A DNA stretch of 57,539 bases. Origin: Planctomycetota bacterium. Lineage in GTDB: Bacteria; Planctomycetota; SZUA-567; H5-PLA8. Positions 34,537 through 42,676 of the stretch are shown in pieces. The stretch is from assembly GCA_026184295.1 (NCBI GenBank), contig JAHCJK010000014.1, forward strand, positions 1 through 57,539, given 5' to 3'. The position numbers were made by a program, and so were the translations under genes. Each line of letters begins with the position of its first letter. Position 1 is the first letter of the stretch. The notes below the pieces were generated by a model. It ran no database searches. It was not told the origin of the DNA and worked only from the letters and a program-made list of their open reading frames with translations.

Positions 34537-35387
34537 AAAAAGTTACTCGGCCGCTGCTGCGTTGGCACGGCGGCAAATGGCTGCTCGCTCCTTGGATCAT
34601 CCAGCACCTGCCGGCGCATCGGCGCTATTGCGAGCCTTACGGAGGCGCGGGCAGTGTTTTGCTTCGCAAGAAGCCAGCACACAGCGAAATCTATAACGAC
34701 CTGGATGATTTGGTGGTCAATCTCTTCCAGGTTCTTCGCGGGCCGCGCGCCAACGAACTGATCGAAGCATTGCGCCTAACTCCCTTCGCTCGAAAGGAAT
34801 TCGATCTGGCTTATGAAGTGGCAATTGATCCGGTGGAAGAGGCCCGGCGTCTGGTGATTCGCAGCTTTATGGGTTTTGGCTCTGACGGGTTTAATCGGGA
34901 TGTCACTACGGGTTTCCGGGCGTACAGCGATCGCTCTTGTACAACGCCGGCGCATGACTGGGCCAATTACCCGCTTGCCCTGCGCGGCATAGTTGAACGG
35001 CTACGCTCTGTGGTCATCGAATCGCGGCCTGCCCTGGATGTCATGCGCACTGCGGATGAGATTTTCACCCTGCATTACGTGGACCCGCCCTATCTTCCCG
35101 AAACACGCAGCTCGAAATCGAGAAAGTGCGGAGGGAAGTATCACGCCTACCGCCATGAAATGACGGAGCAGGATCATCGCGAGCTTCTTGATTTCCTGCC
35201 GACGCTGCGCGGCATGGTGGTGCTCTCTGGCTATCCGAGCCCGCTCTACGATCAGCATTTAAAAGGTTGGATTCGAGTTGAACGCGCTGCTTTAGCCGAT
35301 GGTGCGCGGCAAAGGATCGAGTGCCTTTGGCTGAATTCATCGGCTGTTGAAGCGAAGGAAGGCGAATTGTTCAAGCGCGAGGCCTAG
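34533..35387 (+). CDS. Dam-type (D12 class) N6-adenine DNA methyltransferase
   Basis: A 284-residue adenine methyltransferase of the Dam/DpnM type. RWHGGKWLLAPWI (10-22) is the SAM-binding motif, YCEPYGGAGSVLL the following strand, and DPPY (184-187) the catalytic motif IV. It overlaps the cytosine methyltransferase stop (ATGA) and has GGAGG upstream. The family methylates the adenine of short sites, often GATC, but the target here is not readable. Together the two enzymes give the phage two kinds of DNA modification. A 77-base gap follows, ending in a GGGGGAGAAGGA ribosome site for the next gene. Confidence 0.92.
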   Translation: MKKVTRPLLRWHGGKWLLAPWIIQHLPAHRRYCEPYGGAGSVLLRKKPAHSEIYNDLDDLVVNLFQVLRGPRANELIEALRLTPFARKEFDLAYEVAIDPVEEARRLVIRSFMGFGSDGFNRDVTTGFRAYSDRSCTTPAHDWANYPLALRGIVERLRSVVIESRPALDVMRTADEIFTLHYVDPPYLPETRSSKSRKCGGKYHAYRHEMTEQDHRELLDFLPTLRGMVVLSGYPSPLYDQHLKGWIRVERAALADGARQRIECLWLNSSAVEAKEGELFKREA

Positions 35388-35464
35388 AAAAATTCGAAGG
35401 GTAGGGTCTTGACACACTTGGCCTTCAAGTCGCAGACCTGTGGCGGGGGAGAAGGACACGAACG

Positions 35465-35992
35465 ATGGCTCGCAAGAAATTGAGTGTGATTCTGTTGGAA
35501 CGTCGGGAGCAGCCCGAATTGTACGCGCTGCTGGATGAGACGTACAAGGAGCAGCATCAGGAACGCATGAAGGACACGAAGCCCAAGATCGCGCTCGCGC
35601 GCAAGCTGGGCTGGAAGGCCGACAAGGACGGCCGCCAGATCCTGGGGCAGTGCCGGCGCGTGACGGAACTGGATCGGCAGCTTCACGGCTTCGACTTCGT
35701 GATCCTGGTGCATGAAATCGTGCTCGACAACAAAGAAACGTTCGGCGTGAAGCTGCTACGCGCGCTCATCGATCACGAGCTCTGCCATTGCTCGGTGTCG
35801 GTGGATGAGGATGGCCAGGTCAAGAAGGACGAAACGGGCAAGCCGGTCTATCGCATCCGGAAGCACGACCTCGAAGAATTTCGCGAGATCGTGAAGCGCC
35901 ACGGGCTCTACAAAAACGACCTGGCCCATTTCGCGCGCGTGATCGTTGAGAATCAGAAGCGGCCATTGTTCCGAGACGCACTGAAGGCGTAG
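35465..35992 (+). CDS. putative phage metallopeptidase (HExxH)
   Basis: A 175-residue protein with a zinc-peptidase signature HELCH (104-108) on a helix after FGVKLLRALID, and a downstream HDLEEF (134-139) that could give the third ligand. The pattern matches the putative phage-metallopeptidase group often found in early regions of siphoviruses. Its substrate is unknown; roles in host takeover or protein turnover have been proposed for relatives. It stands alone between the methyltransferases and replication genes with a good GGAGAAGGA site. Confidence 0.78.
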   Translation: MARKKLSVILLERREQPELYALLDETYKEQHQERMKDTKPKIALARKLGWKADKDGRQILGQCRRVTELDRQLHGFDFVILVHEIVLDNKETFGVKLLRALIDHELCHCSVSVDEDGQVKKDETGKPVYRIRKHDLEEFREIVKRHGLYKNDLAHFARVIVENQKRPLFRDALKA

Positions 35993-36024
35993 CACGGCAA
36001 CGTGGGGGGGTCCACGGATGCTGC

Positions 36025-36606
36025 ATGAGCGAAAACTTTAAGACGTACCGAGACGTCATTGAATGGATCACGGAACAGCCGCTATGGGGCTGGACCGCGA
36101 AGTATTGGCGGCTGTCTGAGTTGATCGTCCAGCTTCCCAACCGGCCCAAGAACAAGGACGTGCAGGCCGTCAAGGCCGACGCGCCCTTGCCCGCCGGCAT
36201 TCTGTCGCTTGGCTGTACTGGCTTGCGCGAGAATGCCTTTGATTGGCTCGGGTGGGACTTCGACGTAGGCGATCACGGCGCGGTGCTAGGCAAGGACAAG
36301 GACGGCCGCGAGATCCGCGCGAGTTACCCGAGCAGCGACGCGGCGGTCGCTTCTGCCATGGGCCTGTGGCACTACCTGCGCGGCGCGGCCGAGGTTCGGC
36401 ATTCCCGCAACGGGCTTGGCTGCCACGTTCGGACCATTCTGCCCGCGCCGATCCCCAAGGAAAAAGGCGTCGAGATTGCCCGCGCGGCCGTGGACGCGCT
36501 GGGCCTGCGTGCCGATCGTGGACCGATCGGCCGTCAGCAATTCTGGCTCTGGACGCGCCGGCCCGCTCACGCGAACAGTTTCAAACTCATCCAAGGCGAG
36601 AAATGA
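36025..36606 (+). CDS. primase-polymerase-like (AEP superfamily) phage protein
   Basis: A 193-residue protein with features of an archaeo-eukaryotic-type primase domain. WLGWDFDVGDHG (74-85) carries the metal-binding DxD pair (D78, D80), and VRHSRNGLGCHVRTIL resembles the sGxGxH nucleotide-binding motif with H134. It ends in an ATGA overlap with the PriCT-2/D5 helicase gene, so primase and helicase functions seem split over two coupled genes instead of one fused polypeptide. RNA or DNA primer synthesis at the phage origin is the inferred job. Confidence 0.68.
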   Translation: MSENFKTYRDVIEWITEQPLWGWTAKYWRLSELIVQLPNRPKNKDVQAVKADAPLPAGILSLGCTGLRENAFDWLGWDFDVGDHGAVLGKDKDGREIRASYPSSDAAVASAMGLWHYLRGAAEVRHSRNGLGCHVRTILPAPIPKEKGVEIARAAVDALGLRADRGPIGRQQFWLWTRRPAHANSFKLIQGEK

Positions 36607-38990
36607 CCGAACCGATCGAGTTACCCGAATGGGCGCGGCGCGCTCAAGCCGATGCCGCGTCGGTGCGCGAGAGCGAACCGGCCGCGAAGCCGTCATCGCC
36701 TGCACCGGCGGCGGCTCTGTCTGGGCCGAAGTCGCGGGAGTATGTGCGCGAGATCCTCGCGGGGCTTTCGCCGTCGCGCGCGGATGCATACGACGATTGG
36801 CGCACGGTCGGCATGTGTATTCATGCCGAGAATCCGGCGTACCTCGACCTCTGGGAAGAATGGTCGCGTCTCAGCGGGAAATACAAGGAAGGCGAGTGCG
36901 CGCGGAAGTGGCAGAGTTTCGGCCGCAATAGCGGGCTGAGTTTCGGCAGCGTGGTCCACCTGGCCCGGCAGGATTCGGGTAATCCGGACCTTGGCAAAGG
37001 CGCGCGCGCCGGCGGCGGCAAAAAGAGCAACCTACCGGAGATTCCCGAGGGCGACCACGGGGCGTGGGTGGATGAGAAGTTTCCCGACGAACTGACGCGG
37101 ATCGTGAAGCTTGAAGGGCTCGAACGCGATCGCGAAGGCCTGAAGCTCTTTCAGTCGGTGGTGGAGGCGCTCGACGGTGCGCCGGTGCTTACCAAGGCGC
37201 GCGTGCAGCAGGCGATCTGCGCGAAGGACACGGGGCTCGGGTTGACCAAGCCCGAATACAACCTGGCCATCAAGCAGGCGCGCGCCGCGATCGAGCGCGA
37301 ACGCGCCGAAAAGATGGGTAGCGATTACCGGCCGGCAAGCGTGAAGTTCTTCGGCGAAGGCGATGCCACCGACTGGCCGCAGATCGCGCGCACCTTCATC
37401 GCGGAATTCGAGGGTGCCATCCGATTTTGGAAAGGCGAATGGTTTGTCTGGACCAAGAAACTGGCCTGCTATCGCGCGCGTGAAGAGAAGAATTTCAAGG
37501 CCATGCTTGTGCGGTGGCTCACGCTGAAAGGTGTGAACGTCACTGTTACGGCCGTCAACAATCTGCAAATGGCGCTGCTTGGGCCATGCGAGTTGGATAG
37601 TTCGATCGACCGGCCGAATTGGATCTGGGCCGAGTGTACGGACGAAATGGGCCTAGACCCCGAGGGGAAATACCTCGCCTTTACCAATGGAATTTTTAAT
37701 GTGTTGCGGCCCGATGATCCTTGCCTGCCCCACGATCCGCGCTTTTGGTCGCATGTCTGCCTGCCGTACGATTTCAACCCCGAGGCCACCTGCCCTGAAT
37801 TTCTGGCCGCGCTGGCTTTGTGGCACCCGCCGTTCGAACTCGTGACGGAGGACGATGACGCGCCGGCGTGGAAGCTATTGGCCGCCTGTCCCCGACACTG
37901 CCGGCGCGTGCAGCTTGCGCCGGATGCAGCGCTCACCGAACCGAGTCTCGAATTCAACGAGTGGATCGAGAAAGCGCCAGACGGCCCGCCGGCGGATTGT
38001 CCCGAGATGAGGGAAGGGGTGCGGTATTTCACGATCGAGACGCAGCACATTATCCAGGAATTCGCCGGCTACCTGTACGAGCCGCTGAATCCGCACAACG
38101 TCTTCATGCTGAATTACGGACCTGGTGGCGACGGCAAGAGCCAGCTTGCCGAGATCTATACGGCCTTGGTGGGCGTGGAAAATACATCGGGCCTAGGTCT
38201 CGAAGCGTTCGATCCGCACCTTACGCATGCCCTGATGGATCTGCCTGGGAAGCTGCTGAACGTCACCGGCGACACGGCCGAAATGGACAAGGTTGCAGAG
38301 GGTCAGATCAAGGCAATGACCGGCGGCGATCGCGTCAATATTCAGCGAAAATACCTATCTCCGTTGAACGAAATTATCGGCACAAAGTTCGTCATGAATT
38401 GCAATACTCTCCCGCCGTTCCGAGATCGTACGGAAGGTATCTGGCGGCGCATGCTGCTCATCCAGTGGGAAAGCGTGCCGGTTGAAAAGCGCATCCCCGC
38501 CCTGGCTCAGAAGCTGATCGCGAAAGAAATCAGCGGCATATTCAATTGGGCCTTGGCCGGCTTTCACCGCCAGCGCCACCATGGATTCTCCAAGGGGGTG
38601 GTGCTGCGGAGCTCGATTTCTCGCGGAAAAACGCTGGTGCACAAGGAGATCAATTTCTTTGATGAAGAGATCGGGATCGATTTACCCGGCATCGAACGCG
38701 GCAGTGCGTTGACCGAGGTTCATAAGGACGATGTAACGCGGGCCTATAAGAATTGGTGTGATCGGAACAATCAGAAAAAAGGGCTCTACGGCGACAACAT
38801 GATCGGCGAGTTGCGCAAGTGGCTGATGCGAAATTGGCCAACCCCGGTGGAGAAACTTGAGCGGAAGAAAAAGGCCGGCGGACTTGGTGGTCTGCTTCAG
38901 CGGGCAACGTCGGGTGACCGCGCCTATACGCGCCTTGTGGGCGTGTACCTAAAGCGTACGGAGGAAAAGGATGCCGCGTCCATCTTTTGA
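36603..38990 (+). CDS. PriCT-2/D5 N-terminal/SF3 phage helicase
   Basis: A 795-residue replication protein starting at the ATG at 36603. Residues about 45-120 match a primase C-terminal 2 domain (AYDDWRTVGMCIHAENP, CARKWQSFGRN). A linker and a D5-N-like domain lie in the middle (FFGEGDATDWPQIARTFIAE). The SF3 helicase core has Walker A YGPGGDGKSQL with K512, then LLNVTGDTAEMD, and FVMNCNTLPPFRD, the sensor-like asparagine segment. A winged-helix tail follows. It should unwind DNA at the phage origin as a hexamer, as in P4 alpha or pox D5. The coupled primase-like gene upstream completes the initiation pair; repeats just downstream could be the origin. Confidence 0.88.
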   Translation: MTEPIELPEWARRAQADAASVRESEPAAKPSSPAPAAALSGPKSREYVREILAGLSPSRADAYDDWRTVGMCIHAENPAYLDLWEEWSRLSGKYKEGECARKWQSFGRNSGLSFGSVVHLARQDSGNPDLGKGARAGGGKKSNLPEIPEGDHGAWVDEKFPDELTRIVKLEGLERDREGLKLFQSVVEALDGAPVLTKARVQQAICAKDTGLGLTKPEYNLAIKQARAAIERERAEKMGSDYRPASVKFFGEGDATDWPQIARTFIAEFEGAIRFWKGEWFVWTKKLACYRAREEKNFKAMLVRWLTLKGVNVTVTAVNNLQMALLGPCELDSSIDRPNWIWAECTDEMGLDPEGKYLAFTNGIFNVLRPDDPCLPHDPRFWSHVCLPYDFNPEATCPEFLAALALWHPPFELVTEDDDAPAWKLLAACPRHCRRVQLAPDAALTEPSLEFNEWIEKAPDGPPADCPEMREGVRYFTIETQHIIQEFAGYLYEPLNPHNVFMLNYGPGGDGKSQLAEIYTALVGVENTSGLGLEAFDPHLTHALMDLPGKLLNVTGDTAEMDKVAEGQIKAMTGGDRVNIQRKYLSPLNEIIGTKFVMNCNTLPPFRDRTEGIWRRMLLIQWESVPVEKRIPALAQKLIAKEISGIFNWALAGFHRQRHHGFSKGVVLRSSISRGKTLVHKEINFFDEEIGIDLPGIERGSALTEVHKDDVTRAYKNWCDRNNQKKGLYGDNMIGELRKWLMRNWPTPVEKLERKKKAGGLGGLLQRATSGDRAYTRLVGVYLKRTEEKDAASIF

Positions 38991-39007
38991 TGAACGCTCG
39001 GACGTTC

Positions 39008-39225
39008 CATGGACGGAATCAAAGCTTGCGAGCTCAAGCGATTAAGTCGCATCCGTCCATGCGTCCGTGAAAAAGTAAAACTTAATGCGGGCATGCCGAA
39101 GCATCCGATTGCCTTACCTGCTCTCATTAAGTTTCTAGATCACACAGACACATAGACGGAAGGGAGGGAAGGGAATGGGAAGTAAAGAGTTAGTGCCGTC
39201 CATGCGCCGTCCTTTTCCGTCCATG
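39008..39225 (+). repeat. CCGTCCATG repeats in the helicase-terminase gap
   Basis: The nonamer CCGTCCATG occurs at 39053-39061, 39196-39204 and 39217-39225, and inverted (CATGGACGG) at 39008-39016; a near copy CGTCCGTG follows at 39062-39069. The gap from 38991 to 39353 is otherwise without a long gene. Spaced short repeats right after a D5-type helicase suggest an origin or operator. A perfect GTTGC-AAC-GCAAC repeat also lies near 39327-39339. Confidence 0.65.
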
Positions 39226-39357
39226 GCGGGTCATTTCAGCGCGTTCACGGGTCCTTCCGGCAGCCGGGGGCTTATCGGGGTGAAAAAATCGCGCGCCAAA
39301 AAATTTAGAAGTGCCTGGGGCTTTGTTGCAACGCAACGTTTTAGGGTGTCGGCATGA
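39175..39357 (+). CDS. possible 60-residue basic phage protein
   Basis: A 60-residue basic frame (rich in Arg, Lys, Ser and Phe) that starts directly after a very purine-rich GGAAGGGAGGGAAGGGA ribosome site and ends in an ATGA overlap with the small terminase gene. Both features favour real translation. Against it, two of the CCGTCCATG repeats lie inside it, encoding repeated PSM, so the frame could be incidental to a DNA element. No family is recognised. Confidence 0.45.
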   Translation: MGSKELVPSMRRPFPSMAGHFSAFTGPSGSRGLIGVKKSRAKKFRSAWGFVATQRFRVSA

Positions 39358-40007
39358 CTCTTACGCAACTGGCGAATGAGCTAAGTGTTGATAAGGCCAC
39401 CGTTTCCCGGTGGCGCAATGAACCTTGGTTTCCGCAACAGGATACCAAAGGCAACTATGACCCTGCCGAGATCCGCCGCCTGGCTGCTGCAAACGGTAAG
39501 CGCATCGCTGCACCTGCATCGATGCCCGCGCATGACTCGAACGACGATGACATCAAGACCCTATTGTCTGGTGAGGCCACGCCCGAGGCGATCCGAAACG
39601 CCACCCTGCAACTTGTGGCCAGAAAGTTCGCGCGCGGCTTAGTCAGTGGTAACGGCACCGTGAAGGACGCTGACACCGTAGCGCGCGCGCTGGAAGAATT
39701 GCGGCGCGGCGAACGCGAAGATTTCGAGCTCATGGTCAAGCGTGGTGAATACATTCCGCGCGACTCGGCCAAGGCCGTGGCCGGCGCTCTGACGCTGAAA
39801 CTGATTGCCATCTTGAACACGCTGGAAAACCTACTCGCGTCCCAGGTCGAACAGTGGCAGGCCGATACCGCATTCCAAGCGTTGCCAACCGATGAACGCC
39901 GGCGCGTCATGCGCGCCTGGGTGGAAACGCACGGCCGCGAATTGCGTGCGATCTGCGCTGACGAGATCGACGCCCTGATTCATGCCGAGGGAGAAGCGAA
40001 GGAATGA
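39354..40007 (+). CDS. terminase small subunit-like DNA-binding protein
   Basis: A 217-residue protein immediately upstream of, and overlapping by ATGA, the large terminase gene. The N-terminus is a helix-turn-helix (LTQLANELSVDKATVSRWRN, then PWFPQQDTKGNYDPAEIRRL) like that of lambda Nu1, which recognises the packaging site. The centre and C-terminus are helical and charged, suited to oligomerisation and contact with the large subunit. The call rests on position and the Nu1-like N-terminus; no enzymatic motif is expected. Confidence 0.75.
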   Translation: MTLTQLANELSVDKATVSRWRNEPWFPQQDTKGNYDPAEIRRLAAANGKRIAAPASMPAHDSNDDDIKTLLSGEATPEAIRNATLQLVARKFARGLVSGNGTVKDADTVARALEELRRGEREDFELMVKRGEYIPRDSAKAVAGALTLKLIAILNTLENLLASQVEQWQADTAFQALPTDERRRVMRAWVETHGRELRAICADEIDALIHAEGEAKE

Positions 40008-42022
40008 TTTCCGCCGCTACCGCCGAAAACCTCCGCCACCACCTTGATGTGGGTGGAAGGGATCTGCTTGAAGTCGCGGCGGCCGTGTTGCGGCCGCCGG
40101 CGCGGATGCTTACCAGCCAGTGGGCGGAACGGCATCGCTATCTGAAGGAAGGAACCACGGAAAAGCCGGGCCGCTGGTCGAACGACTATTTCCCGTACCT
40201 CGCCGGAATTCAGGATGCGATTGATGAAGCGCTCGCGAAGGGTAAGCGCGGCGTTGCCTTGATGAAGTCGGGGCAAGGCGGCGGAAGCGAAGCGATGATC
40301 AACGCGCTGGGCCACCTGCTCGATGAATACCCTGGCCCGGCGCTCTACATGCTTTCAAAGGATGAGCTCGCACGCAGCTTCGCGCGTGAACGCTTCGATC
40401 CGTTGGTCGAGAACTGCGAACCGCTGGCGCGCAAGTCGCTGACGGGGCGCGGAACTGGAAGCCTTACGCACGTGAAGCGCTTTGCCGACTGCAAGGTAGT
40501 GCTTCAGGGCGGAAGGTCGATCCTGAATCTTCAGAGCTCGCCCTACAAGTACGTCTTTGTTGATGAATACGATTCGATGCAGGACGAAATGGAAGGCAGC
40601 GATCCGCTGGCTCTCGCGGAGATCCGCACGGATGCTTTCCCTGGATCGACACTGATTGTTGCCTTCGCCCATCCGAGCACGCGAGCGCGTGGCGTCGGGA
40701 AGCTTTATCACGACAAGTCGGACATGCGGCGCGGCTTTGTGGTGTGCCCGCATTGCGCCGGCGAATTCTGGCTGCAATGGGATCATGTTAAGGCGGTGTC
40801 CGAAGAAGGCATGACGCAGGCGCAGGCGGAACGAGACAAGCGCTGTTACCATTACTTTGCGCCGTGCTGTGGCGCGGAGATCTCCGACGCTCAGCGCGCG
40901 CTTATCGTTCGCAAGGTAATCTATAAGAGTACGCTGCCGGCCGATGAAGCGGACCGCCGGCCGTACATCGGCGTGCACTTCAGTCAGCTCTACATGCCCA
41001 ACAAGTCGATCGAATTCCTCTCCGAGCATTGGATCGAAGCGCTGGACGATGACGGTCGCAAACGCGTCTTCATGAATAAACGCATGGGCGAAGTCTACGA
41101 TCCCGCGCTTAAGGAAGCGACGGCCGATGAATGGTCGCGCCTGGTCTGCGTGCGCCGGCGCGAAAATGACCCCGAGTATTACACCATGGGGCAGGTGCCC
41201 GCGCCGGTTCGGTTCCTTACGGCCGGGCAAGACTCTCGCTCAACCGAACTGCATTATGCGGTGTGGGGCTGGGGCCGGCTGCGCGATGAAGCCGGCTATC
41301 CGATCGTGTGCGGCTGGCTGATCGACTGTGGTGTTGTGCGCCGGCCGTACAGTCTCACTCTGGAAGAATCGGATCTTCGTGTCTTCGATCAATTGCTTTA
41401 CGAACGATCCTTTGCGGCCGTAGACGGTCGTATGCAATACGAAATCGTCATGGGTTTGCATGACTGGTCTTGGCAGCCGTTGGCTGTCGAAAACTACTGC
41501 CTGCGATCCAACGGCCGTGCCGTGCCCTGCCGTGGTGCGGCGCTGGATAGCAAGGCTGCATCCCACAAGCCAACGTTTGCGTGGGGTGCAGGCGCGCGCC
41601 GGCGTATTGGAAGCGAAGAGCTTCCAGATCCGCGGGTGAAGGTTGCGCAGTTAAATACTTTCAGATTGAAGGAGAATTTTTTTCCGCTCGTTGGCCGGCG
41701 CTTCATAACGCAAACGCGCGATGGTATTCCCGGCGAAAATCATGGACGCCTAGTGCTCCCTCTGGATGTTCCGCAGTGGTTCATTCAACAAAGTTCCAGC
41801 GAGTACCTGACGCTCGATGGCAAGGTCGAAGTGTGGAAGCACAAAGGACCAAACCACGTGAGCGATTGCAATCTCTATGCGTATGCCTGTGCGCTCGAAA
41901 TTTTGAAACTCCAAGATGAGCTTCCCTTCGCTGAATCTGAAGCGCAGGCGCAGCAGGAAGCCGATCGCGCACGGCGCATGAATCGAAGCAATGCAACGCG
42001 ACCGATTCGATGGAAATACTAG
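40004..42022 (+). CDS. terminase large subunit, GpA family
   Basis: A 672-residue packaging ATPase-nuclease of the lambda gpA type. SQWAERHRYLKEGTTEKPGRW near the N-terminus is a family signature. A degenerate Walker A (MKSGQGGGSEAM, about 86-97) and Walker B VFVDEYD (D187/E188) form the ATPase. CPHCAGEFWLQW and later cysteines may bind zinc. The C-terminal nuclease half includes FLTAGQDSRSTELHYAVWGWG and the GRLVLPLD segment. It drives DNA into the prohead through the portal, encoded two genes downstream. The family typically makes cohesive ends. Confidence 0.92.
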   Translation: MISAATAENLRHHLDVGGRDLLEVAAAVLRPPARMLTSQWAERHRYLKEGTTEKPGRWSNDYFPYLAGIQDAIDEALAKGKRGVALMKSGQGGGSEAMINALGHLLDEYPGPALYMLSKDELARSFARERFDPLVENCEPLARKSLTGRGTGSLTHVKRFADCKVVLQGGRSILNLQSSPYKYVFVDEYDSMQDEMEGSDPLALAEIRTDAFPGSTLIVAFAHPSTRARGVGKLYHDKSDMRRGFVVCPHCAGEFWLQWDHVKAVSEEGMTQAQAERDKRCYHYFAPCCGAEISDAQRALIVRKVIYKSTLPADEADRRPYIGVHFSQLYMPNKSIEFLSEHWIEALDDDGRKRVFMNKRMGEVYDPALKEATADEWSRLVCVRRRENDPEYYTMGQVPAPVRFLTAGQDSRSTELHYAVWGWGRLRDEAGYPIVCGWLIDCGVVRRPYSLTLEESDLRVFDQLLYERSFAAVDGRMQYEIVMGLHDWSWQPLAVENYCLRSNGRAVPCRGAALDSKAASHKPTFAWGAGARRRIGSEELPDPRVKVAQLNTFRLKENFFPLVGRRFITQTRDGIPGENHGRLVLPLDVPQWFIQQSSSEYLTLDGKVEVWKHKGPNHVSDCNLYAYACALEILKLQDELPFAESEAQAQQEADRARRMNRSNATRPIRWKY

Positions 42023-42043
42023 GTGGGGGAAGAAAGAGAGGGA

Positions 42044-42337
42044 ATGATGGGAAGAGGATCGAGCAATAGGAAGACCGCAGGCGACGGGCCTGCTGAACCG
42101 CCGGCCGCCGAGCCGGCAGAGCCGCCGGCTGAACCGCCGGCTGAACCGCTGGCCGTCGAGCCGGCAGAGCCGATACGGGTTCGCAAGAATGGGGCAGGTC
42201 CGGTCTGCCCTGAATGTAACTCGACCGATACCTTCGTGCAGTCAGGTGGCCCGCGAGCGCATCCTGAATTCGTAGAGGTGCGCTTTCGACACTTTCGATG
42301 TGGTCGTTGCCAGCATCGCTTTAAGTTGCCGAAGTAG
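42044..42337 (+). CDS. small zinc-ribbon phage protein with Pro/Glu/Ala repeat
   Basis: About 97 residues. I use the ATG at 42044, next to an AGAGAGGG site; the GTG at 42023 and ATG at 42047 are alternatives. An acidic AEP/PPAEP repeat occupies about residues 15-45, and a zinc ribbon CPECNSTDTF then FRCGRCQHRF (two CxxC knuckles) forms the C-terminus. Similar small zinc ribbons occur near phage packaging genes and may bind DNA or protein. It sits between terminase and the gpW-like gene; its stop codon runs into the palindrome at 42336. Confidence 0.65.
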   Translation: MMGRGSSNRKTAGDGPAEPPAAEPAEPPAEPPAEPLAVEPAEPIRVRKNGAGPVCPECNSTDTFVQSGGPRAHPEFVEVRFRHFRCGRCQHRFKLPK

Positions 42338-42355
42338 ATTACTGATCTGTAATCT
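42336..42355 (+). repeat. intergenic palindrome, copy 1
   Basis: AGATTAC (42336-42342), TGATCT, GTAATCT (42349-42355): a perfect 7-base inverted repeat that begins in the TAG stop of the zinc-ribbon gene. A second copy of the same sequence lies at 44159-44177. Possible operator, hairpin or processing site ahead of the gpW-portal pair. Confidence 0.8.
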
Positions 42356-42406
42356 GACCGGTTGCGCTTATTGCGTGGAAGCGTTCTTCTGAAGCGGAGG
42401 GATAAC

Positions 42407-42676
42407 ATGGCACAGATCACGCGCGAAGCTTTTCAAACCGCCATGGCATCAGCCGTTGATGCCTTGGCCGCTGGCAATTGGGCATCGGCTCGGCTTTTGT
42501 ACGCACAAGCCTTGGGCATCAAGCTCGGCTTGGATGAAAAAGCCGTGGGCGATGCTGATAGCCGATTGGAGCGCGAAGATCTTGCGAAGTTCACCGAGCT
42601 TGAAGCGGCCATAAAGGCGGCCGAATCAGTCAGCACAACCAACCGGCGCAGCTTTACGAGAGGCATCCCGCTATGA
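42407..42676 (+). CDS. gpW-like head-tail joining protein candidate
   Basis: An 89-residue helical protein (ATG at 42407, GGAGG at 42396-42400) between terminase and portal, exactly where lambda-type phages encode gpW. The C-terminal TTNRRSFTRGIPL has the basic, Gly-containing end expected of gpW, though the N-terminal half differs. It overlaps the portal start by ATGA. gpW plugs the portal after packaging to form the tail-binding platform. Confidence 0.6.
   Translation: MAQITREAFQTAMASAVDALAAGNWASARLLYAQALGIKLGLDEKAVGDADSRLEREDLAKFTELEAAIKAAESVSTTNRRSFTRGIPL

Noticed and set aside
32872..35387. Restriction-modification system
   Set aside because: Two methyltransferases are present but no endonuclease-like gene; solitary phage methyltransferases explain the pair better.
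35409..35437. Promoter with TTGACA at 35409-35414
   Set aside because: No -10-like hexamer lies at 16 to 18 bases; the window reads GCAGAC.
42023..42043. GTG start for the zinc-ribbon protein
   Set aside because: The ribosome-site-like purines lie after this GTG, directly before the ATG codons at 42044 and 42047.
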